From: JACIWB01 sp038818725
Lineage (GTDB): Archaea > Thermoplasmatota > E2 > UBA202 > JdFR-43
NCBI GenBank assembly: GCA_038818725.1
Contig: JAWAYL010000002.1
Location: 1 to 64,000 of the forward strand
Length of the DNA stretch: 64,000 nucleotides
Direction of reading: 5' to 3'
Made by a program: the position numbers and the translations under genes. Below are positions 35,454-43,839 of the stretch, piece after piece. Position 1 is the stretch's first letter, and each line of letters opens with the position of its first letter. Below the pieces are notes generated by a model. That model made no database searches. It was not told where the DNA came from and worked only from the letters and a program-made list of their open reading frames with translations.

Positions 35454-35790
35454 GAATCTTTGAACAATGGTATCATAAACTAAGCCAAAAATACAGGCGT
35501 TGTATTGCAATAGATGAATAAAGATTGGAGAGGATAGATGTAGATACATAGATATTTGGGAATAATGGTAACAAAATGGAGAACTTCGATTGATGTAATA
35601 AAATTTGTGAGGAAAATTCTCGTATATTGTGAAAATAAACCAATCAAAATAGCTACACCTCCATGTAGAGAGGCATTGCAAAGAATGGGCTTAAGATATG
35701 AAAATGAAACATTTGGAGAAGGAAAGCGTCGAAAGATGACACTGCCTTCGTTCATACCAGCTGTTCCTCGATTAATATTTTTTCTTAATG
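35454..35790 (+). pseudogene. decayed IS6-like DDE transposase
   Basis: Fragments in more than one frame reconstruct a DDE-type transposase: EQWYHKLSQKYRRCIAIDE followed by a stop (35518-35520), then after a frame change SIDVIKFVRKILVYCENKP and ALQRMGLRYENETFGEG. The order RRxIAIDE, then ylKFLRKVLxYCxNKP, then the LQRLGLxYxxxTFGE motif is that of IS6/IS240-type elements. Stops and frameshifts make it inactive. The last open part runs in frame into the S19e gene, giving a false long N-terminus to that protein. Confidence 0.65.
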
Positions 35791-35846
35791 CTTTCAAAAA
35801 TAACTGTCACAATACATTTTTATATTCCTTCTTTATTGCTTTTTCA

Positions 35847-36281
35847 ATGACTACAGCATATGATGTACCTGCAGAGCCATTGATAAAAAGGCTTGCCGAG
35901 AAGCTGAAAAATGAATTTAAAATAGAAGCACCTGAATGGGCTAAATGGGTAAAGACAGGAATACACAAGGAAAGACCACCTGAAAATCCAGATTGGTGGT
36001 ATATAAGGGTTGCCGCAATATTGAGAAAAATTTATATGCGCGGCCCTATTGGAACATCTCGCTTAAGGGGCTTCTATGGGGGAAAAAGAGATAGAAGAAA
36101 TGCTCCTTATAGGCATGTAAAGGGGAGTGGTTCAATAATAAGGAAAGCACTTCAACAACTTGAGAAAATTGGGCTTGTGGAGCAAATAAAAGGAAAAGGA
36201 AGGAAAATAACTCCGAGAGGGCAATCACTTGTTGATAATACCGCTCATGAACTTGCAAGTGAAATAGGAAAACTTATATAG
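35847..36281 (+). CDS. rps19e: ribosomal protein S19e
   Basis: Small-subunit protein eS19, 144 residues from the ATG at 35847 (MTTAYDVPAEPLIKRLAEKL). Conserved segments are WAKWVKTGIHKERPP, DWWYIRVAAILRKIYMRGPI, GTSRLRGFYGGKRDR and the C-terminal winged-helix KGRKITPRGQSLVDN. The open frame extends upstream into transposase debris, which is not part of the protein. It is first in the cluster S19e-PDCD5-L39e-L31e-aIF6-prefoldin-FtsY common in archaea. Confidence 0.95.
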   Translation: MTTAYDVPAEPLIKRLAEKLKNEFKIEAPEWAKWVKTGIHKERPPENPDWWYIRVAAILRKIYMRGPIGTSRLRGFYGGKRDRRNAPYRHVKGSGSIIRKALQQLEKIGLVEQIKGKGRKITPRGQSLVDNTAHELASEIGKLI

Positions 36282-36301
36282 TAAATAAAGAGTGATTTAT
36301 A

Positions 36302-36625
36302 ATGGATGACGTGGAAGAAATAAAGAGAAGAATGATAGAACAAATGCAAAGGGAAGCTGAAGAAGAGCAGAGAAGGCAGGTTGAAAAAGAAATATGGGAA
36401 GCACAGAAAAGGAATATATTGAAGTTTTTGCTAGATGCAGATGCAAGAGCAAGATTGGAAAGAATAAGGATGGCAAAGCCCGAGGAAGCAGAATATATAG
36501 AAAATCAGATTATAAGATTATATCAGATGGGTAAAATAAAAAATAAAATAAATGATGAAGTTTTAAAAATTTTAATTTCGCATCTCATGCCAAAAAAGAG
36601 AGATATAACTATAAGGAGGTTATAA
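36302..36625 (+). CDS. PDCD5-family DNA-binding protein
   Basis: 107-residue archaeal homologue of programmed cell death protein 5. The long charged N-terminal helix (EEIKRRMIEQMQREAEEEQR) precedes the three-helix core with ILKFLLDADARARLERIRMA and KPEEAEYIENQIIRLYQMG, the family signature. Its place after S19e and before L39e is the standard archaeal arrangement, linking it to ribosome or translation function although its DNA binding is better described. Confidence 0.9.
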   Translation: MDDVEEIKRRMIEQMQREAEEEQRRQVEKEIWEAQKRNILKFLLDADARARLERIRMAKPEEAEYIENQIIRLYQMGKIKNKINDEVLKILISHLMPKKRDITIRRL

Positions 36626-36626
36626 A

Positions 36627-36782
36627 ATGGCAAAAAACAAGCCAGCAGCAAGAAAAAGGAGATTGATGAAGGAGACAAAAAGCAACAGGCGCGTGCCCGC
36701 CTGGATAATAATAAGGACAAGTAGAAGATTTTTACAGCATCCAAAGAGGAGACACTGGAGAAGAAATAATTTAAAGAGGTGA
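36627..36782 (+). CDS. rpl39e: ribosomal protein L39e
   Basis: 51-residue highly basic protein of the exit tunnel (eL39): MAKNKPAARKRRLMKETKSN then RRVPAWIIIRTSRRF and a C-terminal HPKRRHWRR segment. A strong ribosome binding site GGAGGT lies at 36614-36619, one base after the PDCD5 stop is followed by the start. The sequence, length and position between PDCD5 and L31e all fit. Confidence 0.95.
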   Translation: MAKNKPAARKRRLMKETKSNRRVPAWIIIRTSRRFLQHPKRRHWRRNNLKR

Positions 36783-36786
36783 TTTT

Positions 36787-37140
36787 ATGGAAGAAAAAAT
36801 TTATACTGTGCCAATCATTAAAGCGAAAGAATTTTCAAGAAGAAAAAGAGCAAAAATTGCAGTTAGAGAAATAAAAGAATTTTTGAAAAAGCATACAAAA
36901 AATAATAATATTAAAATTGACAATAGTGTAAATGAACTTATATGGGAAAGAGGAATAAAAAATCCTCCTGGTAAAATAAGGTTAAAGGTTATAAAAGTTG
37001 ATGATGTTATATGGGCTTATACACCTGAAGCAGAAATTAAGATTGAAGAAATTAAAAAGGAAAAGAAGGAGGAAATAAAGGAAAAAACAGAGACGGAGGA
37101 AAAGAAAGAGGAAACGCATAGCCATGCTGAAAAAGATTGA
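36787..37140 (+). CDS. rpl31e: ribosomal protein L31e with charged C-terminal tail
   Basis: Large-subunit protein eL31, 117 residues. The core (residues 1-82) has YTVPIIKAKEFSRRKRAKIA and the strand-rich GIKNPPGKIRLKVIKVDD. A Lys/Glu-rich tail of about 35 residues (EEIKKEKKEEIKEKTETEEK and on) extends beyond the usual archaeal length of about 80-95. It overlaps aIF6 by 17 bases, so the tail coding region also holds the aIF6 start. Confidence 0.95.
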   Translation: MEEKIYTVPIIKAKEFSRRKRAKIAVREIKEFLKKHTKNNNIKIDNSVNELIWERGIKNPPGKIRLKVIKVDDVIWAYTPEAEIKIEEIKKEKKEEIKEKTETEEKKEETHSHAEKD

Positions 37141-37792
37141 TTTTAATGGAAATTCATATTTAGGGATTTACTGCAGGGTTAACAATTCAATAGCTTTTGT
37201 TCAACCATTACTTCCTGAAAAAACAAAAAAAGAAATTGAAGATATTCTTAAAGTAAAGGCTTTTGAATTAACAATTGGGAGTAGCACAATTATTGGCTCA
37301 CTGCTCGCTATAAATTCAAACGCAATTGTTGTAACAGATTTTGTTGAAAAAGAAGAAATTGAAATAATTGAAGATAAATTTGATGGAGAAATATTTATTT
37401 TGGAAGATAAATTTAATGCTGCTGGAAATAATATACTTGTAAATGATTATGGGGCAATTGTTCATCCATTAATGAAAGAAGAAACTATAAAAAAATTGGG
37501 AAAGGTTATGGAGATAGAAGTAAAAAAGGGAACAATAGCTGGGCTGAATACTGTTGGAATGCTAGGAATAGCAACAAATAAGGGTGTTTTATGCCATCCA
37601 AAAATAAAAGAGGAGGAAAAAAAATTAATTGAAAATGTGCTGGATGTAGAAGTAAATATAGGGACAGTAAATCATGGTATGCCATTTGTAGGAGCAGGGG
37701 CGGTAGCTAATGAGCATGGTGCAATTGTGGGAAAAGAGACAACTGGAATTGAAATGGGGCGAGTTGAAGAAGCTCTTCGACTTGGAAAATAA
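37124..37792 (+). CDS. eif6: translation initiation factor aIF6
   Basis: Anti-association factor that binds the 50S subunit, 222 residues. Five repeated alpha/beta subdomains are visible through repeating units such as NAIVVTDFVEKEEIEIIED, GAIVHPLMKEETIKKLGKVM and GVLCHPKIKEEEKKLIENVL; the C-terminus has GAGAVANEHGAIVGKETTGIE. The start at 37124 lies inside the L31e tail. In many archaea the next gene encodes LX (L18a-type), which is absent here. Confidence 0.95.
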   Translation: MLKKIDFNGNSYLGIYCRVNNSIAFVQPLLPEKTKKEIEDILKVKAFELTIGSSTIIGSLLAINSNAIVVTDFVEKEEIEIIEDKFDGEIFILEDKFNAAGNNILVNDYGAIVHPLMKEETIKKLGKVMEIEVKKGTIAGLNTVGMLGIATNKGVLCHPKIKEEEKKLIENVLDVEVNIGTVNHGMPFVGAGAVANEHGAIVGKETTGIEMGRVEEALRLGK

Positions 37793-37818
37793 AATATATT
37801 GGAAATTGATATAGAAGA

Positions 37819-38232
37819 ATGAATGATGAAGAACTAAGGAAAAATATATATTTATTGCAGAGGCATCAGGAAGAGATAGAAAATACATATGCACAGATTG
37901 AAGTAATTGAAAGAATGATAAATGAATATAGACGGGCTATAGAAACCTTGCAGGAAATTGCATCAATGGAAGAGGGTAAGGAAATTTTAATGCCAATTGG
38001 CGGAGATGTTTTTGCTTATACAAATTTAAAGAATACAAAGAGGGTTATATTAAGTATAGGAAATAAAGTATTTATAGAGAAAACAACAAATGGAGCAATT
38101 GATTTTCTGAATAAAAAAATAGAGGAATTGATGAGAAGCGAGCAAAAGCTGATAAATCTTGCAGAGGAGTTAAGCCAGAGAATGGATGAAATTTCAAAGA
38201 AGATAAAAAAGGAAGATGTTCCAGTTTCTTAA
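37819..38232 (+). CDS. pfdA: prefoldin alpha subunit
   Basis: Alpha subunit of the hexameric prefoldin chaperone, 137 residues. Two long coiled-coil helices (about 3-48 and 92-134) flank a beta-hairpin core with EILMPIGGDVFAYTNLKNTK and VILSIGNKVFIEKTTNGAI, the pattern of archaeal alpha subunits. It follows aIF6 after 26 bases and overlaps ftsY by 17 bases. Confidence 0.95.
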   Translation: MNDEELRKNIYLLQRHQEEIENTYAQIEVIERMINEYRRAIETLQEIASMEEGKEILMPIGGDVFAYTNLKNTKRVILSIGNKVFIEKTTNGAIDFLNKKIEELMRSEQKLINLAEELSQRMDEISKKIKKEDVPVS

Positions 38233-39121
38233 AAAAAAGCTAAAGAAAGCAGAAGAAACTATTGAAGAGGAAAAAAAGAAGAGCTTATTTGGAATAAGTG
38301 AAAAAAAATTAGATGAATTGCTCTGGCAGATGGAAATTGAGCTAATTGAAGCAGACGTTGCTTTTGAAGTTATAGAAGAAATTAAAAAAGAGGTGAAAGG
38401 GAATTTGGTGGGTGTATCAAGAAAGGAGGCAAAAGAGGAGGTCAGTAAAATAATTAAGGATACGATATATAGGATATTGAAAAATAGCGAAGGAAATTTT
38501 TTTGAAGAAATTAAAAAATTTGAAAAACCGATAATAATTTTATTTGTTGGAGTAAATGGCTCTGGAAAAACAACTGCAATAGCAAAACTTGCATGGCAAT
38601 TAAAAAATATGGGTTATAGTTGCGTTATTGCTGCATGCGATACTTTCAGGGCGGGCGCCATCGAGCAGATTGAAAAGCATGCCTTACAGGTGGGGGCAAA
38701 ACTGATAAAGCATGATTTCGGAGCCGATCCTGCTGCTGTTGCATATGATGCAATAGAGCATGCAAAAGCAAGACACAAGGATTTTGTTTTAATTGATACT
38801 GCAGGGAGAATGCAGACAAATATAAATCTTATGGAAGAAATGAAGAAAATAAAGAGAGTTGCAAAGCCACATATGACAATTTTTGTTGGTGATGCTCTTA
38901 TTGGAAACGATGCAATAGAGCAAGCGAAAAAATTTAATGAAGCAATTGGTATAGATGGAGTAATATTGGCAAAAGTAGATGCAGATGCAAAAGGAGGGGC
39001 GTCAATTTCCATAGCATATTCAATAAAAAAACCTCTCTATTTTATAGGTATTGGACAGAGCTATGATGAGCAAGTTCCCTTTAGTGCAGAATGGATGGTT
39101 AAAAGGATATTTGAAGAATAA
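38216..39121 (+). CDS. ftsY: signal recognition particle receptor FtsY
   Basis: SRP-receptor GTPase, 301 residues. A short charged N-terminal helix, the N-domain (LDELLWQMEIELIEADVAFE), then G-domain motifs: GVNGSGKTT at 112-120, DTFRAGAIEQIEKHA near 141-155, DTAGRMQT, and the insertion-box closing loop with GGASISIAYS and FIGIGQSYDE. It guides ribosome-nascent chains to the membrane. It ends the S19e cluster and converges on the glycosidase-like gene with a 23-base overlap. Confidence 0.95.
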   Translation: MFQFLKKKLKKAEETIEEEKKKSLFGISEKKLDELLWQMEIELIEADVAFEVIEEIKKEVKGNLVGVSRKEAKEEVSKIIKDTIYRILKNSEGNFFEEIKKFEKPIIILFVGVNGSGKTTAIAKLAWQLKNMGYSCVIAACDTFRAGAIEQIEKHALQVGAKLIKHDFGADPAAVAYDAIEHAKARHKDFVLIDTAGRMQTNINLMEEMKKIKRVAKPHMTIFVGDALIGNDAIEQAKKFNEAIGIDGVILAKVDADAKGGASISIAYSIKKPLYFIGIGQSYDEQVPFSAEWMVKRIFEE

Positions 39122-41384
39122 ATGCTGATAAATTATCTTCTCTACTTCTTCCATTTAAATAAGATATTGCCTTTATTTCATAATTTCCAAAACAATTTTT
39201 AATGAGAAGCCATTCATAAGGAGGCGCATTATCAGAAAATTCAAGCTTGCCATTTAAATAAAAATCAACTTTTTCTCCATTTGTAATTACATTTACTCTA
39301 ATTTTCCCTATTATTATTGCCTTTTCAGAATTTACCCTTGCAATTTCCCTATCAGCTATATATATTTTACCCTTTGATGGTTTTAAAATTTCAATAAAAG
39401 GCTCTTCATCTATTGAATATAAAATGCTGCAATAACTTGATTCTATCTCAATTATTGTTTCATTTTCTTTTTCAAAAAAATTTATATCTTTAACTTCTTC
39501 CATAAAATTTAAAATTTTTGCATCTTTTATTTTACCCCTAATTTTTAACTCCGCTCTATCTCCAAAATTTAATATTCTAATTCCTTCTTTTCCATCTTTT
39601 TCATATCTAAAAGCGATTGCATTTCCTAATATTTCAAATGGCTGGTAAATATTTGCTTTTTCAATTAATTCTAAAAATTTATTTCTCCATTTCTCGGCTT
39701 CCTGGCTTCCATTTTCTTCCCCTGGACTTGCCTCCCATATATAATATCTCCCAACAGGCAAAGGATAGAAAATTGATTTTCCTTTTCCATATTCATTTAA
39801 GTAAATTTTTTCTTCAATATGTGAGAAATTAACTCCAAATAAATCTTGCAGTAGAAAATTATTTCTCCTCTTTCCAAATTCATTATAAAGAGATGTTTCA
39901 TATGTGGATATCAAAATTCCTCCTTCTTTAACATAATCTCTTAAAATTTCCCCCTGCTCCTCGGACATGCATGAAAAATCTGGTAAAACAACCGCTTTAT
40001 ATCTCTTAATTTCCTTAATATCCTTTTCATCTATTACTTTAAATTGTATATTTGATTGAATTAGCATCATAATTGAGCCAATTAATTCATCATGATATGC
40101 ATAACCTTCCCAACCCCCTTTATCAGCATAATCAAGTGTATTTCTTGAAAAAACTAAGGCAATTTCTGCTGGGTTTTCCCATCCATAAAAATATTCTCCA
40201 TTTCTTCCTATCCATTCAAAAAATTCTTTTATAAAATTTTCATCAATTGCCCCACTCATTGATTCATCCCCAGATGTATAGTAGTTATCATAGTTTGATG
40301 ATAAAATAATCCATGTGTGCATATTTAAAAGATCAATATCATTTTCATAAACATAAGAGAGAAGCCAACTATGCTTAAAATCGATATCATTCCAAAATTT
40401 CAAATTTGCAAGCATATATATCCATCCATAATATTGGATTTTTTTGAAAGGACCACTGTATTCATGAGCAATGGCATCGCATACTTCATTAAGCAATTTC
40501 AAATCAACACCATATTGTGTAGATGAAACAGTTGAAGAAGATGTTTCAACAATTAGCTTACAATCTCTATTTATCTCTTTTAATGCATTGTTAAAATCTC
40601 TTATATAATCATTTATCTGCTTGTATCTCCACTTAATAAATGAAAGCCAAGAAATATTGTTCCAATCAGGCTGAATCGGTAAGGAAAGATTAAATCCAGT
40701 ATCACTATAAAAATCATTTAAGCTAGCTTCGTCAAAACTGCACCACTGTTCTTTCCAAGCATATCCAAACTCAAAACACAGATGAGGTACATCAAGCCAA
40801 ACGCCATCAACAAATTTCGCCATCTCTCTTGCTATGTTCATTATAATATTTTTATATTCCTTATTACTCGGGCTAAGCCATACGTCCTCGCTTGTTTCAT
40901 CAACCCAGAATGGCATTCCCGACATTGAACCATAAAAAACAGCTTTACTTCCGTCTTTTCCAACCTGAAGCCAATCTGGATGGTCAGTATATGTGCTATT
41001 TTTCCCATCATCATCCTTTCCGTCTCTATTCATATCGCTATCAATTGTTTGCATTTCAAGAGGAGCTATATAAACAACATATTTTATTCCAGGATAATTT
41101 GAATGAATAAAATTTGCTTTCTCTTCTAATTCTCTTATAGATTCATTTATGGATAGTATTCTTCCTTGATAGGTATCACTTCCTCCAAACCAATCAAGAA
41201 TTACATTTGCATTTTTCTCCACCGCTTTCCTAACCCCTTCTTCCCATGAAAGACTATAAAAATAGGGAGTTAAAATTCTTGCATTATAAAGCCAGTCATC
41301 TTCACTTTCGCTATTTATGTTATAGCTTATAATTTTAAAGGGAAAAAATGTTAAAATTATAAATATTGCAACTAATTTTTTCAT
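39099..41384 (-). CDS. secreted glycoside hydrolase-like protein with GATase-like and Ig-like domains
   Basis: 761-residue exported protein. A signal peptide covers about residues 1-20. A TIM-barrel-like region (about 35-400) includes KFVDGVWLDVPHLCFEF and IVETSSSTVS, similar to GH42/GH29-type or DUF4434-like glycosidase folds. Residues about 415-545 resemble the beta-galactosidase trimerisation domain (AEIALVFSRNTLDYADKGGW, YKAVVLPDFSCMSEEQGEIL, YVKEGGILISTYET). The C-terminus is an Ig-like beta-sandwich (VNVITNGEKVDFYLNGKLEF). A calcium-loop-like DSDMNRDGKDD is near 115-125. It probably cleaves extracellular glycans; the exact family and catalytic acids need alignment. Confidence 0.65.
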   Translation of the reverse strand: MKKLVAIFIILTFFPFKIISYNINSESEDDWLYNARILTPYFYSLSWEEGVRKAVEKNANVILDWFGGSDTYQGRILSINESIRELEEKANFIHSNYPGIKYVVYIAPLEMQTIDSDMNRDGKDDDGKNSTYTDHPDWLQVGKDGSKAVFYGSMSGMPFWVDETSEDVWLSPSNKEYKNIIMNIAREMAKFVDGVWLDVPHLCFEFGYAWKEQWCSFDEASLNDFYSDTGFNLSLPIQPDWNNISWLSFIKWRYKQINDYIRDFNNALKEINRDCKLIVETSSSTVSSTQYGVDLKLLNEVCDAIAHEYSGPFKKIQYYGWIYMLANLKFWNDIDFKHSWLLSYVYENDIDLLNMHTWIILSSNYDNYYTSGDESMSGAIDENFIKEFFEWIGRNGEYFYGWENPAEIALVFSRNTLDYADKGGWEGYAYHDELIGSIMMLIQSNIQFKVIDEKDIKEIKRYKAVVLPDFSCMSEEQGEILRDYVKEGGILISTYETSLYNEFGKRRNNFLLQDLFGVNFSHIEEKIYLNEYGKGKSIFYPLPVGRYYIWEASPGEENGSQEAEKWRNKFLELIEKANIYQPFEILGNAIAFRYEKDGKEGIRILNFGDRAELKIRGKIKDAKILNFMEEVKDINFFEKENETIIEIESSYCSILYSIDEEPFIEILKPSKGKIYIADREIARVNSEKAIIIGKIRVNVITNGEKVDFYLNGKLEFSDNAPPYEWLLIKNCFGNYEIKAISYLNGRSREDNLSAFILQISF

Positions 41385-41402
41385 AATAAAAAAAGAAAAA
41401 GG

Positions 41403-43046
41403 TTAGCTCACGCCCAGCACAAATGGGCCGAGCAGAAAAGCGGTTGCGGTTGCTGAAGCATCTCCTGCCTTTGCCTTTATGTTTACTTTTCCAATTCCTA
41501 GAACTAAGCCAGTGCTTACTGTTACACTTACTCCTGGTTGAATTTCTGAAATTATTCCTTCCTTATGCTTTCCTATTAATACAAGCTTCCCTTCTAAATC
41601 AATGCTCCATTTAACATTTTTAGCTGGTGCATTTCCAATGTTTGCTATTTTTACTTTTGCTCCAAAACCGCCGGAAATAGCTAATTGAAGCACTGCAGCT
41701 CTTCCAACTATATCAAAGAATATATCATTGTTTCCATTAAATGTGTCAGTCCATACTCCATAGCTACCTTCTACATCAAGACAACCATATCCTTCATAAA
41801 CTGTAGATGGATTATCATTTACCTGTTCTATCTCCCATGTCTTTCCACCATCATTTGTTTTTGCTGAATAAACATTTCCATCTTTTGTATAAAGCACAGT
41901 TGATTCATTAGCATTTATGGCTGTTACTGCTGGATATCTTTCATTTTCTCCCGGCGTTTCTGTAACATAGTATCCTTTCCAGGAAGCTGCATTGCTTGGA
42001 GTGGAGCTTGTCCAGCAAACTATATCTGTGCTTCCATCATCATTTAAAAATTCAGTTGCAATATAAAATCTTCCATCTTTTGCATCTACATATGGATGCA
42101 TGCAATTTTTAAATTTAGCTCCATTCCATCCTCCACGCCACCAATCTTCGGAAGAAGTTATCTTTTTAGCTAACAAATAGCTTCCAAATACGGAAGGATC
42201 TTTTTCATCTATGAAATCAGCCACCATAACACACCATCCCGTTGATTGATCAATATCTACAGAAACATTAAAAACATCTACTGACATATTATAGAAGAAT
42301 ATTATAGTGACATATCCTTCTTCGGTAGCATATTGGAACATAAACGCATTATCCTCTTCATAGCCGGAATATTGATTATCGCCAGTAAATGCAACTATAC
42401 CCCAGAAATCGGGCGTTGGCGGCGTTGCCATTGCATAACATGCGACATCAGAGCTTGTAAATGGGGCTCCTATTCCATAGCTTTCACCCCATCCAACTCT
42501 ATAATAAACCCATCCATACTCACCTGCTTCTGGATCAGTTATATCTGGAAACTCTGCATAATATGCATAACCAAAAGCTTCTATTGGATCAGCTGTCCAA
42601 GTTCCATATGCTGTCTTACCTTCATAAAAATCTAATCTAGGCTGTTCTGGGTTTCCATCTACTTCAAAATAGTAACCTTCTGGCCAATTAGCCCCTCCAT
42701 CATATGAGACACCTATACCTATATCAAACTGATTTATATCTGTTTCTATTTCATATAAGCACAATATGTTAGCGCTTCCATCTGTTGTAATAGCTGGATT
42801 TTGATCAGCTCCTTCATTTAGAGTAATCTGGATATCAGTTGGTATATAAAATCTTTTGAAACTTTCCCTAGTTGGCTTGATTTGCAATTGCAAATCAGCG
42901 GGTGTAGCAGAAACAGGTATTGGAGTGGGGGGTTTATTAATATGTGTTTCTTTTACTAATGTTTTTTTAGAAATATTGTTTGCGTTGCTCAATAGCATTG
43001 CAGCTACTAAAACCGCACATATTGCCAGCATTTTTTTCCCTTTCAT
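41403..43046 (-). CDS. secreted beta-propeller-like surface protein
   Basis: 547-residue exported protein starting MKGKKMLAICAVLVAAMLLS, a signal peptide. The ATG at 43046 is chosen because GGAGG is 7-8 bases upstream; the open frame extends to 43073. The body has repeated sialidase/BNR-like blades such as GIGVSYDGGANWPEG, VYSAKTNDGGKTWEIEQ and YPAVTAINANESTVLYTKDG. The last 100 residues form a beta-sandwich (AKVKIANIGNAPAKNVKWSI) like CARDB-type adhesion or assembly domains. The protein is likely surface-bound or extracellular with a binding role. It sits next to the glycosidase-like gene on the same strand. Confidence 0.65.
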   Translation of the reverse strand: MKGKKMLAICAVLVAAMLLSNANNISKKTLVKETHINKPPTPIPVSATPADLQLQIKPTRESFKRFYIPTDIQITLNEGADQNPAITTDGSANILCLYEIETDINQFDIGIGVSYDGGANWPEGYYFEVDGNPEQPRLDFYEGKTAYGTWTADPIEAFGYAYYAEFPDITDPEAGEYGWVYYRVGWGESYGIGAPFTSSDVACYAMATPPTPDFWGIVAFTGDNQYSGYEEDNAFMFQYATEEGYVTIIFFYNMSVDVFNVSVDIDQSTGWCVMVADFIDEKDPSVFGSYLLAKKITSSEDWWRGGWNGAKFKNCMHPYVDAKDGRFYIATEFLNDDGSTDIVCWTSSTPSNAASWKGYYVTETPGENERYPAVTAINANESTVLYTKDGNVYSAKTNDGGKTWEIEQVNDNPSTVYEGYGCLDVEGSYGVWTDTFNGNNDIFFDIVGRAAVLQLAISGGFGAKVKIANIGNAPAKNVKWSIDLEGKLVLIGKHKEGIISEIQPGVSVTVSTGLVLGIGKVNIKAKAGDASATATAFLLGPFVLGVS

Positions 43047-43117
43047 TTTTATCAGCCTCCTAAAAGAAATCAATAAAATATAAATAAATTTTTTGATTGT
43101 CCCGAATATTGAGGAAA

Positions 43118-43822
43118 CTAAAATAATTTTTTCATTTTTCTAAAGATTATAGAAATAATTAAGGAAAAAAATAAAATTGCTGTTGGCAAGGGTGTTTTTT
43201 TAATGTTATAATTTGTTTCTAAAAGAATAATTTCAATGCTTTCATTTAATCCAACCATTTTTATCCAGTTCCCTGTTTTTTCGCTATAATAAAAAACATA
43301 AGAAAGATTTTCATTTCCATATCTTCTTTTTTCAACGATTTTATAACATTCATATTTTTCTGAATTTATTTTTATTTCTTCTTTTCCAATGCATTGAGAT
43401 TGTATGCTAATATACACTGTTCCCCCATTGCTTACTTTAAAAAACTGACTTATCATTTCCCCAACATCAATATTATATAAAAAGAAATGGGCGGGAGGGG
43501 AATAAATTCTCTCCAACTCTTTTCCTTCATAAAAATCTATATCTTTTAATGTTGCAAGGTCACCAACCCTTATATATGAAATTCTTTTGCTTCCTTTTTC
43601 AGATATTTGAGAGATATTAAATACTTCATAACTATTATTTTCATATTCTATAATTTCTTTTTTTTCGATTTTAACAGTTAATACATCCTTTTTTGTTTTA
43701 TTCAATGAAATTTCATATTTCCAATAGTTTCCTTCTCGCCAGGCGGGCTTTTCAAGCCTTGCTTCCGATAGAGGAAAAAAAATAAGAAAAGATATTGCTA
43801 TGGTTATTATTTTTTTAATCAT
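43118..43822 (-). CDS. exported membrane-anchored hypothetical protein
   Basis: 234-residue protein with a signal peptide (about 1-21), an extracellular beta-rich domain (VLTVKIEKKEIIEYENNSYE, KISISQ-type strands, several NxS/T sequons) and one C-terminal helix (PLPTAILFFSLIISIIF, about 211-227) followed by RKMKK. This topology and the Pro-Leu-Pro before the helix recall archaeal cell-surface proteins with C-terminal sorting-like anchors, but no PGF-type motif is present. Function unknown. It is in a same-strand group with secreted and flippase-like genes. Confidence 0.6.
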   Translation of the reverse strand: MIKKIITIAISFLIFFPLSEARLEKPAWREGNYWKYEISLNKTKKDVLTVKIEKKEIIEYENNSYEVFNISQISEKGSKRISYIRVGDLATLKDIDFYEGKELERIYSPPAHFFLYNIDVGEMISQFFKVSNGGTVYISIQSQCIGKEEIKINSEKYECYKIVEKRRYGNENLSYVFYYSEKTGNWIKMVGLNESIEIILLETNYNIKKTPLPTAILFFSLIISIIFRKMKKLF

Positions 43823-43839
43823 CTGATAATATAGAAAAC

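Noticed and set aside
35556..35846. Extended N-terminus of S19e
   Set aside because: The sequence is transposase debris; S19e homology starts at 35847.
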